Shown piece by piece: positions 1 through 6,547 of a stretch of 19,741 nucleotides of DNA (positions are counted from its first letter, which is position 1; each line of letters starts with the position of its first letter). The stretch covers positions 1 to 19,741 of the forward strand of contig BNVA01000016.1 in NCBI GenBank assembly GCA_025997755.1, in the 5' to 3' direction. The notes beneath the pieces were generated by a model. That model was not told the origin of the DNA and ran no database searches. It saw only the letters and a program-made list of their open reading frames with translations. The stretch is from Spirochaetia bacterium. GTDB taxonomy: Bacteria; Spirochaetota; Spirochaetia; Treponematales; Breznakiellaceae. The position numbers and the translations under genes were made by a program.

Positions 1-99
1 AATGGTAATTGTGCTTGGTTAAATATATCATCAATTGAAATAGTGCCGACCCCTTTATCAAATACAACACCTGTTTCAGCCCCTATTAACACCAATTCA
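1..99. repeat. Inverted copy of an internal lipoprotein segment (arm 1)
   Basis: Bases 1-99 are, base for base, the reverse complement of 2421-2519, which lies inside the lipoprotein gene at 2038-2910. Position p here pairs with position 2520-p. Identity is lost at base 100. The left limit is unknown because the repeat reaches the window edge. The copy carries no complete gene. It supplies the last few out-of-frame codons and the stop of the broken transketolase gene. It may be a true inverted duplication or an amplification/assembly chimera. Confidence 0.95.
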
Positions 100-379
100 A
101 CGTTTTAAGCCAGTCCATGGGGAAATATCCTTTTAATGCCAGCGTTGCGTACAGAGCGGGACCGGCGTGCCCCTTGGACATGACCAATTTGTCCCTATCC
201 GCCCAATCCGGTTTTTTTGGATCGATCTTCATTACTCCTGAATACAGCACGGCGAGGGTATCAACTATACTAAGCGCACCGCCAATATGCCCGAAACCCC
301 GCGATCCTATACATTTGACCGTCTCCAGCCTGATTTTCGCGGCGAACTTTTTTAATTCCTTGATTTCTTTTTTGTCCAT
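86..379 (-). pseudogene. Transketolase N-terminal subunit, 3'-truncated
   Basis: This is the amino-terminal part of the thiamine-diphosphate-binding subunit of a split transketolase (pentose phosphate pathway, cytoplasm). The GSRGFGHIGG segment and the SKGHAGPALYATLAL motif, typical of cofactor binding in this family, are clear. The start is the ATG at 377-379, preceded by GGGAG five bases upstream; a TTG further out has no better site. The family subunit is usually about 270-280 residues, but here recognisable sequence stops after about 93 residues (…WLKTLN). Two foreign codons and a TAA at 86-88 follow, all read from the inverted lipoprotein segment at 1-99. The gene is therefore broken at about base 100. 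If the junction is an assembly or amplification artefact, the real gene is intact in the organism. It is divergent from the lipoprotein gene at 465. Identity is confident; status as a real pseudogene is not. Confidence 0.85.
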
Positions 380-464
380 AATCACTCCCAAAAGTAGATT
401 TACTTTGCTTTTTTGACACTTTTATTATATATTTTGATACAGATATTGGCTAGGGAGTTAAATT
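380..464. promoter_or_regulatory. Divergent promoter region, transketolase / lipoprotein
   Basis: These 85 AT-rich bases separate two divergent starts. On the plus strand a perfect -35 TTGACA lies at 413-418, but no good -10 sits at the usual distance. On the minus strand a perfect -10 TATAAT lies at 424-429, without a good -35. The lipoprotein ribosome site AGGGAG is at 453-458 and the transketolase GGGAG at about 385-389. Exact promoter positions are uncertain. Confidence 0.35.
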
Positions 465-1244
465 ATGAAAATCAAAGATCTTACATACATTCTTGCTATA
501 GGTTTGTTTGCCCAATGCTTGTTTCTTTTGGGTTGTCCTGACGCCACAGGAACAACGCCTGTTGTTAATCCGCCGCCAACCACCGATATAGTTGGTTTGA
601 CACTATCTCCTACCCAGTCAGGTTCTTACTCGATACTTGTGTTGGGAGAAACCAATATCAAAGCGGGAAATGTGATGAACATTATTAATAATGATAATTC
701 GGTGGCTATGGGATCAAACGAGAGTGCGCTGGGCAGTAAGATTTTACTATATACTAAGTCAACAGCCCAATGGAAAGGTACGGGCACTTATTCCGTACTC
801 TTTTTTAAAGAGTCTAATGCTCCCGCAGTAAGTATTTTTGAATTTATAAAAGGTGCCTCAGGCGTAAAATTCACAAACGGCGGGGCAACGGCAACTCTAG
901 GCACTGCTTCAATAATTGACTATACAAAGACCCTTAAAACTAATATTTCGGATCAAGCCCTTTATACGGTGTTTTTAACAAAGGCTGCAACAGTAAACGC
1001 AGGCAATGTAGCTTCATTGGCAGGCACCGCCGAGGCTTTCGGTGGTTCCGAAATAATACAAAACATCGATAATAGCTTTGTCCTTCTCTCCGGGACAGGC
1101 GGCACGAATTCCGATCAATTCAACCTCTTCGGCAATTACACGGTGGTTTTACAAAAAAGCGGCGGCGGTACTGGCTTTAAGAATATAACATTTTCAAACG
1201 GAACCGGTTCGGTCGGGACAGACAGTATGGCATGGCTGCCGTAG
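465..1244 (+). CDS. Two-module repeat lipoprotein (paralogue of 2038-2910)
   Basis: A predicted lipoprotein of 259 residues. The signal peptide is MKIK followed by a hydrophobic stretch and a lipobox ending FLLGC, with Cys24 as the lipidated residue, so it should sit in a membrane facing the periplasm or the outside. The start ATG follows AGGGAG at normal spacing. The mature part holds two similar modules, about residues 45-155 and 156-259. Each has a YS/YTV-type strand, a KAGNV or NAGNV segment, a K-I-L-L or SFVLLSGTG stretch, a GTYSV or GNYTV strand, and a glycine-rich FTNG/FSNG end. The same plan, Cys24 and MKIK(D/E)L start recur in the protein at 2038-2910, so the two are paralogues. I recognise no named domain. 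The C-terminal module carries the LLSGTGGT motif shared with the paralogue. Function is unknown; an exposed surface role is inference. Confidence 0.85.
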   Translation: MKIKDLTYILAIGLFAQCLFLLGCPDATGTTPVVNPPPTTDIVGLTLSPTQSGSYSILVLGETNIKAGNVMNIINNDNSVAMGSNESALGSKILLYTKSTAQWKGTGTYSVLFFKESNAPAVSIFEFIKGASGVKFTNGGATATLGTASIIDYTKTLKTNISDQALYTVFLTKAATVNAGNVASLAGTAEAFGGSEIIQNIDNSFVLLSGTGGTNSDQFNLFGNYTVVLQKSGGGTGFKNITFSNGTGSVGTDSMAWLP

Positions 1245-1253
1245 AAAGTCGTT

Positions 1254-1559
1254 TTATGTCATGCGGCGGTTAGCAACCGTCCGGTATATAGCCATTTTAT
1301 CGCGTTTCCCAATGCCCCATATTTCTACGACTTCAATCTGATTGAATTCAATGATACGGTATACTATCCTGTATTTTTTCTTGGCAAAATAGATTTTATA
1401 GTAACCGGTCAGGTCTATATTATTTTTGTTTCCCAATTCTTCACCTAGCAGCGGATTTTCGCTCAATTTATCTATTTGGGCATTTGCCAGTTTTTTTAGG
1501 CTGCCATCAAGTTTTTTATAATCCTCCGCAGCAGGCGCCGTAAAAGCAACTTCATACAT
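1254..1559 (-). CDS. RelE/ParE-family toxin
   Basis: A small basic protein (101 residues) of the RelE/ParE toxin superfamily. RelE-type members cut mRNA on the ribosome; ParE-type members poison gyrase. Family features are the N-terminal YEVAFTAPAAEDYKKL strand-helix, the central LTGYYKIYFAKKKYRIVYRI strands with their basic residues, and the C-terminal EVVEIWGIGKRDKMAIY strand. The ATG overlaps the end of the antitoxin gene by eight bases, so translation is probably coupled and the pair is autoregulated by the toxin-antitoxin complex, as usual for this type. It lies convergent to, and only nine bases from, the lipoprotein gene ending at 1244. Whether the target is mRNA or gyrase cannot be told from sequence alone. 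The gene looks intact and of normal length. Confidence 0.88.
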   Translation of the reverse strand: MYEVAFTAPAAEDYKKLDGSLKKLANAQIDKLSENPLLGEELGNKNNIDLTGYYKIYFAKKKYRIVYRIIEFNQIEVVEIWGIGKRDKMAIYRTVANRRMT

Positions 1560-1836
1560 CGTACGTTTCCGTTTTTAATTTATTCCAAGAAATATTTGTT
1601 TGCGGATCGTATTTTTTTGAACGCTCTTGTATCATATCGGCAATCTCGAAATGTTCAAAAACATCCTCTATTTTTTTTAAATATTCATATTCATCAAATG
1701 AAAGTAATACCGCTTCCATAACATTGTTTTTGAGTATGTATGCTTCCCCGCCTACATCCGATATACTTCTGATAGTCTGCGTTAGTTCCTTCTGGAGCTT
1801 TGTAATTGAAATCATTTTTTCTGTATCTAAAAGCAT
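1552..1836 (-). CDS. Phd/YefM-family antitoxin
   Basis: The antitoxin partner of the RelE/ParE toxin (94 residues). The N-terminal half (MISITKLQKELTQTIRSISDVGGEAYILKNN, then EAVLLSFDEYEYLKK) has the Phd/YefM DNA-binding fold: a short strand, a helix, and the YILKNN…AVLLS strands. The C-terminal third is charged and probably wraps the toxin. I chose the ATG at 1834-1836 because AAAGGTGG stands directly upstream at good spacing. An earlier ATG would add eleven hydrophobic residues and lacks such a site. The family normally represses its own operon, so the promoter at 1859-1887 is the likely target. The gene comes first, with its stop overlapping the toxin start, the usual order for this pair. 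Confidence 0.88.
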   Translation of the reverse strand: MLLDTEKMISITKLQKELTQTIRSISDVGGEAYILKNNVMEAVLLSFDEYEYLKKIEDVFEHFEIADMIQERSKKYDPQTNISWNKLKTETYDV

Positions 1837-1858
1837 AAATACCACCTTTAAAATTATA

Positions 1859-1887
1859 ATATAACACATATTATTCTATATAGACAA
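1859..1887 (-). promoter_or_regulatory. Promoter of the toxin-antitoxin operon
   Basis: Reading the minus strand, a -35 TTGTCT (1882-1887) and a -10 TTATAT (1859-1864) are separated by 17 bases, just upstream of the antitoxin ribosome site at 1841-1849. A second TATAAT lies six bases further on. The stretch is very AT-rich, so the exact -10 is uncertain. Confidence 0.45.
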
Positions 1888-1943
1888 GCATTTTACGATG
1901 TCCATTTTTAACAGAAAATTAGCAAGATTTTCCCTGTTTTTGT

Positions 1944-1972
1944 TTGACTTTATCTGGATTTTTGTATATTTT
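1944..1972 (+). promoter_or_regulatory. Promoter of lipoprotein 2038-2910
   Basis: A -35 TTGACT (1944-1949) is followed after 17 bases by TATTTT (1967-1972); an overlapping TATATT at 1965-1970 would give a 15-base spacer. The predicted 5' leader is about 60 bases and ends in AAAAGGAG. No riboswitch-like structure is evident in the leader. Confidence 0.5.
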
Positions 1973-2037
1973 TGTAATGTTCCCCAGCGTTTCTGCCGAA
2001 ACTAGAGGGAGTAATTTATCCATAAAAGGAGATGACA

Positions 2038-2910
2038 ATGAAGATTAAAGAGCTGTTGATCATCGCTGCTGTTGTATTCTTGGTTTTAGGCTCAATTCTA
2101 ATCGGGTGCGAAGAGCCAAAAGCTGCGCCGCCCGACGATCCTGCGGTAGACGATAAGCTGGGCTTATTGGTAACCGACAGTGCGGGTTCGGCATTCGATG
2201 TTGGCACAATTGCTTTTCAGGTTAGGATATACGATACAGATAATATTAGCGCCGGGAACCTATTCACAGGAAATTCGACAATTGTCGCCTATGGCACTAG
2301 TAAAAAACTTACACAGGATAGGACAAACGTTATCCTTTATAAAGGTTCCAGTGGTAGAACACAGTGGTCAAAAACGAACGGACACGGTACTTTCTCTGTT
2401 GTTATGACTGGCGAAGAAGATGAATTGGTGTTAATAGGGGCTGAAACAGGTGTTGTATTTGATAAAGGGGTCGGCACTATTTCAATTGATGATATATTTA
2501 ACCAAGCACAATTACCATTATATTCAAACACGGTAGGTTTAAAACTAATTGACTATTATGGGAGCGATCCAATTCTAGTAACAGATGTAATTTCTGGTGA
2601 TTGGATGGCAGGCTCTATAGATGCATTAATTACGTCTGGTAATACAAACGGTGCTTATATCTATAGTGCAAGCGAAAAAAACCTTAAAAACGCTTCGTGG
2701 GATAAGAATGATCATATACTCCTATTGTCAGGCACGGGCGGCACCTACGCAGATGTGTTTTATGGTGATGGAGGACCATACACAGTTTTTGCAGTAAAAG
2801 GAGGAACCGCCGGATCGGGGAGTGAATATATAACGGATGTGACATTTACAGCCGGTTCGGCTTCCGCCGACTGGGGCACCGCAGGTACCGTAGCCGCCGA
2901 CGTACCTTAA
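2038..2910 (+). CDS. Two-module repeat lipoprotein (paralogue of 465-1244)
   Basis: A predicted lipoprotein of 290 residues. The start is the second of two close ATGs (2038), six bases after AAAAGGAG (2024-2031); the first ATG at 2032 abuts the Shine-Dalgarno sequence and is unlikely. The signal peptide begins MKIKELL and ends in a lipobox …LIGC with Cys24, the same position as in the paralogue at 465. The mature part again has two modules. Each opens LGLLVTDS or VGLKLIDYYGS, contains an ISAGNL or MAGSID segment, then a V-I-L-Y or HILLLSGTGGT strand, a GTFSVV or PYTVFAV strand and a GVVFDKG or DVTFTAG end. Bases 2421-2519 inside module 1 are the source, or the copy, of the inverted segment at 1-99. 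A strong terminator follows at once. Function is unknown. Confidence 0.85.
   Translation: MKIKELLIIAAVVFLVLGSILIGCEEPKAAPPDDPAVDDKLGLLVTDSAGSAFDVGTIAFQVRIYDTDNISAGNLFTGNSTIVAYGTSKKLTQDRTNVILYKGSSGRTQWSKTNGHGTFSVVMTGEEDELVLIGAETGVVFDKGVGTISIDDIFNQAQLPLYSNTVGLKLIDYYGSDPILVTDVISGDWMAGSIDALITSGNTNGAYIYSASEKNLKNASWDKNDHILLLSGTGGTYADVFYGDGGPYTVFAVKGGTAGSGSEYITDVTFTAGSASADWGTAGTVAADVP
2421..2519. repeat. Inverted copy of 1-99 (arm 2)
   Basis: This is the arm inside the intact lipoprotein gene, exactly reverse-complementary to bases 1-99. Here the reading frame continues smoothly on both sides, so this copy looks original and the one at 1-99 derived. Confidence 0.95.
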
Positions 2911-2930
2911 GGCCTGGCATGCAAACGTAT

Positions 2931-2964
2931 AAAAAAACGCCGCCCTTAACAGGGCGGTTTTTTT
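2931..2964 (+). terminator. Intrinsic terminator after lipoprotein 2038-2910
   Basis: A six-base-pair GC stem, CCGCCC/GGGCGG (2940-2945 and 2952-2957), with a six-base loop is followed by seven T (2958-2964) and preceded by seven A (2931-2937). The flanking A and T tracts can extend the stem. It begins 20 bases after the lipoprotein stop. Confidence 0.93.
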
Positions 2965-3078
2965 ATTTGCAGGGCTTATTTTTCAGTTTCTATAAATCCA
3001 TTGAATTTTAACCGTGACGATACAAGCGTTATGCGGAATTTCGCCGTACATAGGGTACTAAATCTATATGGAGGCGTT

Positions 3079-3915
3079 ATGGAAAATGAGTTAGTATCCC
3101 TGCTAAACGATTATGTTTTTAAACTTGTATTTGGCGATCAAAAAAATATCAAAAACCTTGAAAGCCTTTTAAAAACCATACTCGATCTGCCGCACGAGGA
3201 ATACGCGGGGCTTACCATTGTAGACCCTTTTTTAAAGCGGCTGTGGAAAAACGACAAAATGGGCATCTTGGATGTAAAAGTACTCACCAGGAGCAAAAAA
3301 GTGATCAATGTCGAGCTTCAGGTTGAGTTTCTTAGCGTTATGCGAAAGCGTGTGGTGTATTATCTGGCAAAATTGATAGCAGAACAACTAAAAAGCGGTT
3401 TTGATCACGGCAAAATACAGGAAACCATCTGCATTGTAATCTGCAATCATTCACTTGGGTTTGCCTCGCCGGACTATCTTAATACTTGGACAATGAACAA
3501 CAAAAAAGACGGCGAACAATTTACAGATTTGATGAAAATAGTTACAATTGAATTAAGCAAACTACCGAGAGAAGATGACGGACAGGCAGTTTGGCCGTTT
3601 TTGCAGTGTTTTAAATGTAAGCGCAAGGAGGACTTTGATATGTTGGCAAAGAAACACCCCGAAGTAAAAGAAATCGCAGTTCAGGTAAAAAAGCTATCAT
3701 TTTTCGAGCGGCACCGCATGATAGCGGAGAAAAAAGCAATGTGGCGTGCCGACCTCCGCGCTATGATGACCGACGCCCGTGAAAGCGGACTTTCCGCCGG
3801 CATTGAAAAAGGCGCTGCCCAGCGCGAGCAGTTACGGCAGGAAAATCAAAAAAAGGAACAGGAAATCGAACGGCTTAGGGAAGAAAATGCTCGTTTGAGA
3901 GACAAGCGCCAATAA
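3079..3915 (+). CDS. Rpn-family PD-(D/E)XK nuclease (transposase-like)
   Basis: A 278-residue member of the Rpn/PDDEXK_2 family, DNA endonucleases first described as recombination-promoting nucleases and often annotated as putative transposases. The N-terminal half opens with LLNDYVFKLVFGD, the usual entry motif, followed by the GILDVKV…NVELQVEF nuclease core with Asp65 and the Glu79-x-Gln81 pair. The C-terminal part (about 235-278) is a charged coiled coil with ENQKKEQEIERLREEN-type heptads. I chose the ATG at 3079 because GGAGG (3070-3074) stands four bases upstream; an earlier TTG adds 26 residues without homology to the family start. No inverted terminal repeats or target duplication flank it, so it is not seen as an insertion sequence. 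These genes are commonly found in many copies in host-associated bacteria. Whether it cuts DNA, defends or promotes recombination here is open. Confidence 0.88.
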   Translation: MENELVSLLNDYVFKLVFGDQKNIKNLESLLKTILDLPHEEYAGLTIVDPFLKRLWKNDKMGILDVKVLTRSKKVINVELQVEFLSVMRKRVVYYLAKLIAEQLKSGFDHGKIQETICIVICNHSLGFASPDYLNTWTMNNKKDGEQFTDLMKIVTIELSKLPREDDGQAVWPFLQCFKCKRKEDFDMLAKKHPEVKEIAVQVKKLSFFERHRMIAEKKAMWRADLRAMMTDARESGLSAGIEKGAAQREQLRQENQKKEQEIERLREENARLRDKRQ

Positions 3916-3921
3916 ATTGCC

Positions 3922-3950
3922 TTTAATTTTCTAAGTTTTTGGGCTATAAT
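3922..3950 (+). promoter_or_regulatory. Putative promoter of cbiA with no 5' leader
   Basis: A perfect -10 TATAAT (3945-3950) lies seven bases before the cbiA ATG (3958); the -35 position at 3922-3927 reads only TTTAAT. A transcript from this site would begin at or next to the ATG. No Shine-Dalgarno sequence is present, which fits a leaderless message. Confidence 0.45.
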
Positions 3951-3957
3951 AGCATTT

Positions 3958-5418
3958 ATGAATAACCTCACCGTGCCGCGTATCATGATCGCGGCTGAGT
4001 CGAGCGGGGCGGGTAAGACAACATTTGTTTGCGCCCTGCTTGCCGCTTTCAAACGGCGGGGGATCAAGGCACGCTCTTTTAAGTGCGGGCCGGATTATAT
4101 CGATCCCATGTTTCACCGTGAGGCGCTTGGGACGCCCTCCTCAAATCTCGACCTCTTTTTAATGAATACCCAAATAACACTGGAGCTTTTGGCGAAAAAC
4201 TCAAGTAATGCCGATATTGCTGTTCTTGAGGGGGTAATGGGCTTCTACGATGGGTTAGGCGGCAGTTCGGCAGAGGCAAGCGCATGGCATCTTTCACAGG
4301 AAACAGGGACGCCGGTTTTGCTTATTGTTGACTGCAAGGGCGCTTCACTCACCGCTGCAGCACGGATCAAGGGGATAAAAACCTTCCGCGAGAATAATAT
4401 TTGCGGTTTTTTGCTGAATAACGTGAATAAAGCCCTTTTTGATTCACTAAAACCGGTATTGGAAGCTGAAACCGGCTTACCGGCGCTTGGTTTTTTACCG
4501 TTTTTGCCGGATTGTTCCATAGAAAGCCGTCATTTAGGACTTGTTACCGCCGCCGAAATAGCGGATTTAAAAAATAAAATCAATTTATTATCCGATAATT
4601 TGGAAAAAAGTGTGAATATTGAGGAAATTTTACGGATTTCAAGAGAGGCAAGAGAGATTAGTAATGAGGGGAAGGTGCAACGAAAAGACGAGAGGAAGAA
4701 GGGATGGGGGGACGAAGGTAAGGAGCAAGGAGTAAAGAGTAGTGAGCACGAAAACAATGACCATACAGGAAACACTACTCCTTACTCCTTACTCACTACT
4801 CACTATAAAATCGCTATCGCTCTCGACAAGGCTTTTTGTTTTTACTACGAAGACGGACTTGAAATGCTTAAAACTATGGGGGCGGAGCTTGTCTACTTTA
4901 GCCCGCTTGCCGATAAATCGCTTCCGGCGGGAATAGGCGGGGTCTACTTTGGAGGCGGTTACCCGGAGCTTTACACCGCCGCTCTTTCCGCTAACGCTTC
5001 CATGCTCACATCGGTACGCTCCGCTATTGCATCGGGCTTGCCATGCTTTGCCGAGTGCGGCGGATTTATGTACCTGCACAACGAGCTTGAGGGAGCGGAC
5101 GGTAAGGCGTACCCGCTTGTGGGCGCGGTTGACGGTGTTTGTACACGAAAGCCGCGTTTGGTGCGTTTCGGCTATGCGGAGTTTACGGCGAAAAAAGACA
5201 ACCTGCTCTGTGCCGCCGGGGAAACTTTGCGCGGACATGAATTTCATTACTGGGACAGCGATTGCAGCGGCACAGACTTTACGGCGGTAAAACCTGTGTC
5301 CGGTAAAACATGGGACTGCATTATGGCAAACGATAATTTGACGGCGGGTTTCCCGCATTTTCATTTTTGTTCTTCGCAGGAAAGCGCAAAAAGATTTGTT
5401 TCCCGCTGCAAGGGGTAA
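3958..5418 (+). CDS. cbiA: Cobyrinate a,c-diamide synthase
   Basis: Amidates the a and c side chains of (hydrogeno)cobyrinate using glutamine and ATP, in anaerobic cobalamin synthesis in the cytoplasm. The N-terminal ATP-binding domain (about 7-200) has the P-loop AAESSGAGKTT with Lys20, then FKCGPDYIDPMFH and EGVMGFYDG. The C-terminal glutamine amidotransferase domain (283-486) has GGVYFGGGYPEL, the nucleophile Cys367 in FAECGGFMYL, and GHEFHYW (427-432). At 486 residues it is about 30 longer than usual. The excess lies in the inter-domain linker, about 232-281, which is highly charged and is encoded by a purine-rich stretch plus a heptamer hairpin at 4718-4803. The first ATG is used; there is no Shine-Dalgarno sequence and a TATAAT sits seven bases upstream. 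cbiD follows four bases after the stop. The catalytic residues are present, so the enzyme is probably active despite the insertion. Confidence 0.93.
   Translation: MNNLTVPRIMIAAESSGAGKTTFVCALLAAFKRRGIKARSFKCGPDYIDPMFHREALGTPSSNLDLFLMNTQITLELLAKNSSNADIAVLEGVMGFYDGLGGSSAEASAWHLSQETGTPVLLIVDCKGASLTAAARIKGIKTFRENNICGFLLNNVNKALFDSLKPVLEAETGLPALGFLPFLPDCSIESRHLGLVTAAEIADLKNKINLLSDNLEKSVNIEEILRISREAREISNEGKVQRKDERKKGWGDEGKEQGVKSSEHENNDHTGNTTPYSLLTTHYKIAIALDKAFCFYYEDGLEMLKTMGAELVYFSPLADKSLPAGIGGVYFGGGYPELYTAALSANASMLTSVRSAIASGLPCFAECGGFMYLHNELEGADGKAYPLVGAVDGVCTRKPRLVRFGYAEFTAKKDNLLCAAGETLRGHEFHYWDSDCSGTDFTAVKPVSGKTWDCIMANDNLTAGFPHFHFCSSQESAKRFVSRCKG
4718..4803. repeat. Degenerate heptamer array forming a hairpin, inside cbiA
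   Basis: The left arm (4718-4746) is a run of heptamers resembling GTAAGGA: GTAAGGA, GCAAGGA, GTAAAGA, GTAGTGA. The right arm (4773-4803) holds the same unit in reverse orientation (CTTACTC, CTTACTC, ACTACTC, ACTAT). The 20 bases at 4773-4792 pair with 4718-4744 apart from one mismatch and one seven-base (one-unit) bulge. The 26 bases between form the loop. The reading frame stays open through both arms. The purine bias extends left to about 4640. Confidence 0.85.
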
Positions 5419-5422
5419 AGCC

Positions 5423-6547
5423 ATGGATAACGCAATCAATGAATTTAAAATTGTTGACGGAAAAAAACTAAGGCGCGGGTGGACAACAGGCTCCTGCGCG
5501 GCGGCGGCGGCGGCGGCGGCGGCAGAAATGCTCCTTAGCGGGAAAAGTATGCTAAAAACAAACGTTACGGTAAACGCGCCGCTGGGATTGCGTATAACAC
5601 TGCCGGTGGAAGAAGCGCGTTTTGACGGCGGCGCCGCGTTATGTGCCGTCCGCAAAGACGCGGGCGATGATCCTGATATTACAAACGGCATATTGATCTT
5701 TGCCCGCGCCGAAAAATTTGACGGCGCAGGTATTGTTGTTGAAGGCGGCAGCGGGGTCGGGCGCGTTACCAAAGCGGGACTCGACGCGCCTATCCACGGG
5801 GCGGCGATAAACAGCGTACCTCTTAAAATGATAAAAGAAAATGCAGGCGATGTATGCGCTGCGTACAATTTTACAGGCGGATTGCGCATAACGATCATAG
5901 TGCCGGAAGGCGAAGAAATTGCAAGGCGTACATTCAATCCGCGGCTTGGCGTAGTAGGCGGAATATCAATTTTAGGAACTACCGGTATTGTGGAACCAAT
6001 GAGCGAGGCGGCTTATATAGGGACAATAAAGACGGAACTGTCTGTCCGGCGCGCCGCAGGAGACACAAGCGTTGTGTTTACTCCGGGAAATATAGGGCGG
6101 GAAATGTTAAAAAATCTTGCAAATAAAACAGAGCCTGTTATTTGCAGCAATTTTATCGGGGATGCAATCGATCTTGCGGCTGAGGCAGGTTTTGAAAAAA
6201 TCATCGTAGCGGGACACATAGGAAAACTTATTAAACTTGTAACGGGAAATTTTAATACGCACTCAAAGTACGGCGACGGCAGACAGGTGATTTTTGCCGC
6301 GTTTGCCGGAGCGGCAGGCGGCGGAAAAGAATTGATTTCCAGCCTTTTGGACTGCGCCGCAAGCGACGCCTGTATCGAATTGTTAAAAGAAGCCCGCTTG
6401 TGGGATGATGTTTTGGCACGTATACAGGGCGAAATAAACAAACGGCTAACAGAGCGCTGCCTTAGAACCGGTAAAAACATAACTGCCTCTGCACTGTTGT
6501 TCTCGCGGGCGGGATGTATCGGCAATTATAATTGGACAAAAATGTAA
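5423..6547 (+). CDS. cbiD: Cobalt-precorrin-5B C1-methyltransferase
   Basis: Transfers a methyl group from S-adenosylmethionine to C1 of cobalt-precorrin-5B in the anaerobic cobalamin pathway. Family signatures are in order: RRGWTTGSCAAAA (18-29), GVGRVTKAGLDAPIHGAAINSVPLKM, EIARRTFNPRLGVVGGISILGTTGIVEPMS, FTPGNIG, and FIGDAIDLAAEAGF…HIGKLIKLVTGNFNTHSKYGDGR. The length of 374 residues is normal. I chose the ATG at 5423, preceded by AAGGGG and four bases after the cbiA stop; a start at 5396 would overlap cbiA with no family support. The alanine run after TTGSC is a conserved feature, but here it is encoded by eight identical GCG codons in a row. No other cobalamin gene is in the window, so the rest of the pathway must be encoded elsewhere. 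Confidence 0.95.
   Translation: MDNAINEFKIVDGKKLRRGWTTGSCAAAAAAAAAEMLLSGKSMLKTNVTVNAPLGLRITLPVEEARFDGGAALCAVRKDAGDDPDITNGILIFARAEKFDGAGIVVEGGSGVGRVTKAGLDAPIHGAAINSVPLKMIKENAGDVCAAYNFTGGLRITIIVPEGEEIARRTFNPRLGVVGGISILGTTGIVEPMSEAAYIGTIKTELSVRRAAGDTSVVFTPGNIGREMLKNLANKTEPVICSNFIGDAIDLAAEAGFEKIIVAGHIGKLIKLVTGNFNTHSKYGDGRQVIFAAFAGAAGGGKELISSLLDCAASDACIELLKEARLWDDVLARIQGEINKRLTERCLRTGKNITASALLFSRAGCIGNYNWTKM
5498..5524. repeat. (GCG)8 microsatellite in cbiD
   Basis: Eight uninterrupted GCG codons and one GCA encode nine alanines directly after the WTTGSC motif. Length change by slippage would keep the reading frame. The use of a single codon is stronger than the protein requires. Confidence 0.9.

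Noticed and set aside
1246..1290. Convergent terminator between the first lipoprotein and the toxin gene
   Set aside because: GGCGGTT/AACCGTCC can pair but has no T tract on either strand and lies in the toxin coding sequence.
3079..3915. Complete insertion sequence around the Rpn gene
   Set aside because: I find no terminal inverted repeats or target-site duplication beside it, and the Rpn family does not need them.
3916..3957. Cobalamin riboswitch before cbiA
   Set aside because: The gap is only 42 bases and has no B12-box-like sequence or stems.
4718..4803. CRISPR-like array
   Set aside because: The units are seven bases, degenerate, lack spacers and lie in both orientations inside an open reading frame.
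4789..5937. A 382-codon open frame on the minus strand
   Set aside because: It lies across the clearly coding cbiA and cbiD genes, has no family resemblance, and is rich in the residues expected from reading GC-rich codons backwards.
6013..6525. A 170-codon minus-strand frame
   Set aside because: It is an antisense shadow of cbiD, whose conserved motifs run through the same bases.
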